Of a stretch of 64,000 nucleotides of DNA, positions 60,965 to 64,000 are shown one piece after another. A model generated the notes under the pieces. The model did not search any database, was not told the DNA's origin, and worked only from the letters and a program-made list of their open reading frames with translations. Positions within the stretch are counted from its first letter, which is position 1. Each line of letters begins with the position of its first letter. Location: contig OZ242384.1 of NCBI GenBank assembly GCA_965208965.1, forward strand, positions 310,001-374,000. The letters are read 5' to 3'. This DNA is from Bin5 sp965208965 (lineage in GTDB: Bacteria > Chloroflexota > Anaerolineae > Caldilineales > Caldilineaceae). Both the position numbers and the translations under genes were made by a program.

Positions 60965-62005
60965 TCAAGCGTCCAGACGGAGGACGGATTTCACGTTTTC
61001 GCCGTGCTCCATGCTTTCAAAAGCCTCTTCCCAGTCCTCCAGGGGGTAGATGCCGCCGATAACCGGGGCCAGGTTCACCTGCCCGGTGGAGAGCAGAGTC
61101 AGGACACGCTCCCAGGTTGGGTAGAGGTGGCTGAATGTGCCCTGGAGTGTTACGGCTTTGCCGACCAGCGGGTCGAGGCTGAAATCAAGGGGTTGCGGGC
61201 CCCAGCCGATCTTGGTGATGCGGCCATTGGGCCGCACCAGTTCCAGTGATTGTTGCAGCGCTTTGCTGACGCCGGTGGCGTCAATGACCAGGTCGGCGCC
61301 GAAGCCGTCGCCCAGAGATTCAATGAGGGCCATGGGATCTTCGTGCTGGATGTTGAGCGTGTAGTCGGCGCCCAATTCGGCGGCCACTTCCATGCGTTTG
61401 GCGTCGGCGTCGGCGCCGAGGACGACAAGGGCGCCGGCGCCGCGGATGCGGGCGATCTGCAGGGCCATGATGCCGATTGGGCCTGGGCCCTGGATGACGA
61501 CGAGGTCACCAGGTTTCATGGCGGTCTTTTCGACCAGGGCGTTGTAGGCGACGCAGATGGGTTCGGTCAGGGCGGCGTGCTCGTCGGGCACGTTGTCCGG
61601 AACGCGATGCAGGATTTGCGGGCGGGCCGCCACATAGCTTGTCATGGAACCGTCGGCGAGGGCGCCGTAGCCGAGGCGGTTGGGACAGAGGTTGTAGTCG
61701 CCGCTGAGGCAGTAGACACAGGCGTCGCACACTTCGGCGGCGGTCTCTACGGCGACTCGGTCGCCGACTTCCCAGCCGGAGACGTCGTCGCCGACATCTA
61801 CGATTACGCCGGCGAATTCGTGGCCCAGGACGAGCGGGAGCGTGATTTCCCAGGACTGCATGTTGCGCCACATGTGGACGTCGGAGCCGCATACACCGGT
61901 GGCTTTGACCTCGACCATCACCTGGCCCGGTCCCATTTGGGGCTCGGGGACGTCGCGTATTTCTACTTCCTTATCGCCGTAACCGTACTTGGCAACTGCT
62001 TTCAT
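60965..62005 (-). CDS. zinc-dependent alcohol/polyol dehydrogenase
   Basis: The protein has 346 residues. The catalytic zinc ligands are C39 (GVCGSDVHMW), H62 and E63 (GHEFAG). The structural zinc cysteines C93, C96, C99 and C107 (VCDACVYCLSGDYNLC) are complete. The Rossmann stretch is IQGPGPIGIMALQIAR. It looks like threonine- or sorbitol-type dehydrogenases. It is the first gene of the operon that ends with the DegT gene. The start is ATG 62005. Confidence 0.94.
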   Translation of the reverse strand: MKAVAKYGYGDKEVEIRDVPEPQMGPGQVMVEVKATGVCGSDVHMWRNMQSWEITLPLVLGHEFAGVIVDVGDDVSGWEVGDRVAVETAAEVCDACVYCLSGDYNLCPNRLGYGALADGSMTSYVAARPQILHRVPDNVPDEHAALTEPICVAYNALVEKTAMKPGDLVVIQGPGPIGIMALQIARIRGAGALVVLGADADAKRMEVAAELGADYTLNIQHEDPMALIESLGDGFGADLVIDATGVSKALQQSLELVRPNGRITKIGWGPQPLDFSLDPLVGKAVTLQGTFSHLYPTWERVLTLLSTGQVNLAPVIGGIYPLEDWEEAFESMEHGENVKSVLRLDA

Positions 62006-62359
62006 TGGGGATGGCTCGCTTTGCGTTGCGGTCTTGCCGGCTTGCGCCGGTGGACAGGACTGATTGCGATAGCTGATTATACCCGATCGGTGGGCGGGCG
62101 GGCGAACGCGCTGGAATGACTTTTTTGGGCCACAGATTCATACAAATTCAGTTGATCTGCGCACGCTTGCGCTTTTTCATGAGTCGAACAGGTACGGACT
62201 GGAACCAACTGATGGCTGCATCTATCCTGATGCTTGCCCCAATACTCGTGTTGATTTTCTCGATGCAGAGATACTTTATCCGCGGCATACACATGACAGG
62301 CTTTGGAGGTCGATAGTTCGATCCAGGCTTTCTGAGCGAGAACCAAGGGGGCAATCAGG
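62006..62359. other. 354-base divergent intergenic region
   Basis: No gene is supported; only short reading frames of poor composition occur. It separates the Zn-dehydrogenase (minus) from the DegT gene (plus), so it should carry promoters for both. I do not see clear -35/-10 pairs or repeats. Confidence 0.6.
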
Positions 62360-63610
62360 ATGAAAGGGACACCGGCACAGTTGGCAATCAACGGAGGGAC
62401 TCCCGTTTTTCCAGAGTCGATCGGCCAGAATCTGGGCGTGCGCAAAGTCGGCGCGGAAGAGGCGGAGGCAGTAGCTGCTCTGATCAGCGAAGGGATAAGA
62501 GGCGATCCTATTGGCGAATTCTGCGAGGCTTTCACACAGGCCCATGGCATGCGCCATGGGGTCGCCGTAGATTCAGGAACTGCGGCAGTTCACGTTGGCG
62601 TAGTCGCCGCCGGCGTCGAACCCGGTGATGAGGTTATCCTGCCGGCCATCAGCGATGTCGGCTCGGTGAAGGGAATCCTCGCCCACAATGCTATCCCGAT
62701 ATTTGCCGATGTGGACTTACAGACTTACAACATCGATCCTGCCGACGTCGAGTCTAAAGTAACGGACAGAACGAAGGCGATTGTAGCAGTCCATCTTTAC
62801 GGTCAGCCAGCGCCAATGGACGAACTGATGGACATTGGCCGTCGCCACGGTCTTCCCATCATAGAGGACTGCGCGCAGGCACACTTCGCTGAATACAAGG
62901 GGCGGAGAGTGGGTTCGATTGGAGATGTCGGCGTATTCAGCTTCATCACTGGCAAACACATGACGACAATCACCGGCGGCATGGTGATGACGAACACGGA
63001 TGAGTTTGCCGAGCGAGCTTCGCTGTTCGCTGTCGGGCGCGGAGAGGAAGAAGGGACGAAGGAGGGCATGTTCTTCCGCACTCACGTAGGTCTGGGGCTG
63101 AATTACCGGATGAATCCCTTAGGCGCCGCGGTGGGAATGGTACAGCTGAACAAGCTGGATGACATTGTGGCACGGCGCAGAGAGACCGGTCAGATGCTCG
63201 ACCAGCTGATCCGCGACATTCCGGGCCTGAGCCCACCGCACATCATTGACGGGGCGATGCACGCTTACTGGCTGTACGCGGTCAGAATGGAAGAATGCGC
63301 TTTCACTGCGGACAATTACACTTTTGCCCGCGCCCTGCAAGCAGAAGGCGTTGCTTGCATGCCAAAGCATTACTACCTGCTGTATGACCATCCCGCCTTT
63401 TTGAACCCGGAGACACCGAAACACCCGGAGTACGCGTATCCGCGGGCCGTATATGACGATCGGGAGCGCTATTATAGGGGAATGTGCCCCAACGCCGAAC
63501 GAGGACTGGCGGCGCACCTCGTCATTACCTGGAGCGAATTCTATACCCAAAAAGATGTGCTTGGCGTCGAGAAGGCTCTGCGCAAGGTAGCTGACGCTTA
63601 TCGGGCGTAG
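62360..63610 (+). CDS. DegT/DnrJ/EryC1/StrS family PLP aminotransferase
   Basis: The protein has 416 residues. The Schiff-base lysine fits K199 (SFITGKHMTTITGG), with D170 (IIEDCAQAHFAEYKG) and the loop ILPAISDVGSVKG. The N-terminus (AINGGTPVFPE) is typical. It shares only the family core with the DegT protein at 55827-57014. An AAGGGGG precedes ATG 62360 by about eight bases. The gene is followed by a strong terminator hairpin at 63679-63708. Confidence 0.94.
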   Translation: MKGTPAQLAINGGTPVFPESIGQNLGVRKVGAEEAEAVAALISEGIRGDPIGEFCEAFTQAHGMRHGVAVDSGTAAVHVGVVAAGVEPGDEVILPAISDVGSVKGILAHNAIPIFADVDLQTYNIDPADVESKVTDRTKAIVAVHLYGQPAPMDELMDIGRRHGLPIIEDCAQAHFAEYKGRRVGSIGDVGVFSFITGKHMTTITGGMVMTNTDEFAERASLFAVGRGEEEGTKEGMFFRTHVGLGLNYRMNPLGAAVGMVQLNKLDDIVARRRETGQMLDQLIRDIPGLSPPHIIDGAMHAYWLYAVRMEECAFTADNYTFARALQAEGVACMPKHYYLLYDHPAFLNPETPKHPEYAYPRAVYDDRERYYRGMCPNAERGLAAHLVITWSEFYTQKDVLGVEKALRKVADAYRA

Positions 63611-63678
63611 TATTCCGGGCCGGGGTCGCAGTACTGCTAACGCAGGTCAATGTCCCAAAAATTGTAAGTTTGACGCGC

Positions 63679-63708
63679 ACGAGTCATGCCGTTTCTGGCA
63701 TGACTCGT
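63679..63708. terminator. strong hairpin, probable bidirectional terminator
   Basis: ACGAGTCATGCC (63679-63690) and GGCATGACTCGT (63697-63708) form a 12-base perfect stem with loop GTTTCT, followed by TCATTTT. It lies about 70 bases after the DegT stop and before the end of the oppositely oriented esterase. Confidence 0.88.
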
Positions 63709-63775
63709 TCATTTTCAGCGTTATTTTGCGGCCCGTAAACTCAGATTGTGCCGGAGCCCCGGTTGCTATCCTTTG

Positions 63776-64000
63776 CGCACGTGGATATCGGCGAAGTCCA
63801 TGTAGCGTTCCCAGTCGTAGGTGGTTACGTCGTGCTTGCCGGTGCGGATGTGGTAGCCGATTAAGCTCCTGACGGGCTGGTTGACGGGAGGTTGATCTTT
63901 GACGGCGATGCCTTCGGTGCCCAGGAGCTTGTAGACGGGGTCGGCGTGCAGTGCTCCCTGGAACTCGCCGTGGGGATCGGCCCAGAGGTCGGCGTCGGCG
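63776..64000 (-). CDS. alpha/beta-hydrolase esterase, C-terminal part (acetylxylan/glucuronyl-esterase-like)
   Basis: Reading the minus strand from the window edge to TAG at 63776-63778 gives 74 residues. The end of the protein shows LWADPHGEFQGALHADPVYKLL, then IGYHIRTGKHDVTTYDWERY and MDFADIHVRKG. The last two stretches carry the histidine of the catalytic triad (GKHDV) and match the C-terminus of acetylxylan- or glucuronoyl-esterase-like proteins. The start and nucleophile serine lie outside the window. It would release acetyl or methyl esters from polysaccharides. Confidence 0.8.

Overview
This is a G+C-rich bacterial chromosome fragment that is tightly packed, mostly with minus-strand genes in short operons. 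No rRNA, tRNA, CRISPR array, integrase or transposase is visible. The best guess for the organism is a Chloroflexota bacterium of the Caldilineae/Anaerolineae type. That guess rests on the lipoprotein leaders (AAC-VAPAAP and AAC-AAPAAT), two Uma2-type proteins, many Gfo/Idh/MocA oxidoreductases, sulfatases and phytanoyl-CoA-dioxygenase-like proteins, and heptamer-periodic intergenic repeats. It is an inference from gene style, not from a marker gene.

Layout. 1-7.3 kb: a carbohydrate/acid-sugar block (two Gfo/Idh/MocA, SDR, sulfatase, DHDPS-family lyase/aldolase, enolase-superfamily dehydratase) with an orphan HicB-like antitoxin and a nucleotidyltransferase. 7.3-10.5 kb: two small paralogous membrane proteins, a Rieske protein and a second sulfatase. 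10.7-19.1 kb: two MDR dehydrogenases, a gamma-glutamyltransferase, an aspartoacylase-type hydrolase, a beta-propeller-like protein, an unknown protein and a class-IV aminotransferase. 19.4-24.8 kb: three tandem Gfo/Idh/MocA genes, a GNAT and a second beta-propeller paralogue. 24.9-28.4 kb: an aldo/keto reductase and two PhyH-type oxygenases around two membrane-associated proteins. 28.5-34.5 kb: an Opp/Dpp-type ABC importer (two permeases and two paralogous lipoproteins, no ATPase). 34.5-37.3 kb: a repeat-rich, gene-poor island holding one phage-like zinc-knuckle protein. 37.3-49.0 kb: ComM/YifB ATPase, two sugar isomerase-like TIM barrels, MFS exporter, Zn-dehydrogenase, phosphohexomutase, a Cys-rich small protein, two Yip1-like membrane proteins and a PurM/HypE-like protein. 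49.2-54.4 kb: a Uma2 protein, then a unit of two YbdK-type carboxylate-amine ligases and a circularly permuted ATP-grasp ligase behind a small unknown protein. 54.6-62 kb: a DUF1537 kinase converging on a DegT, PdxA-like, LarA-like, HUMPS-like, Uma2 and Zn-dehydrogenase operon. 62.4-64 kb: a second DegT enzyme and the end of an alpha/beta-hydrolase esterase.

How it fits together. Most of the window looks like scavenging of sulfated or acidic sugars and related hydroxy acids: desulfation, redox at sugar carbons, dehydration, aldol cleavage or decarboxylation, and uptake by the ABC system. Two places stand out. One is the 50.2-54.4 kb unit, in which three ATP-dependent C-N ligases are co-transcribed and one ligase has lost conserved acidic residues; it could make an undescribed small peptide or amide. 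The other is the 54.6-62 kb cluster, which pairs the kinase and PdxA-type dehydrogenase of D-threonate catabolism with a LarA-family protein that could act as a hydroxyacid epimerase. Between genes there are at least three dispersed repeat families, including heptamer (GGTCAGN-like) arrays that run into stop codons.
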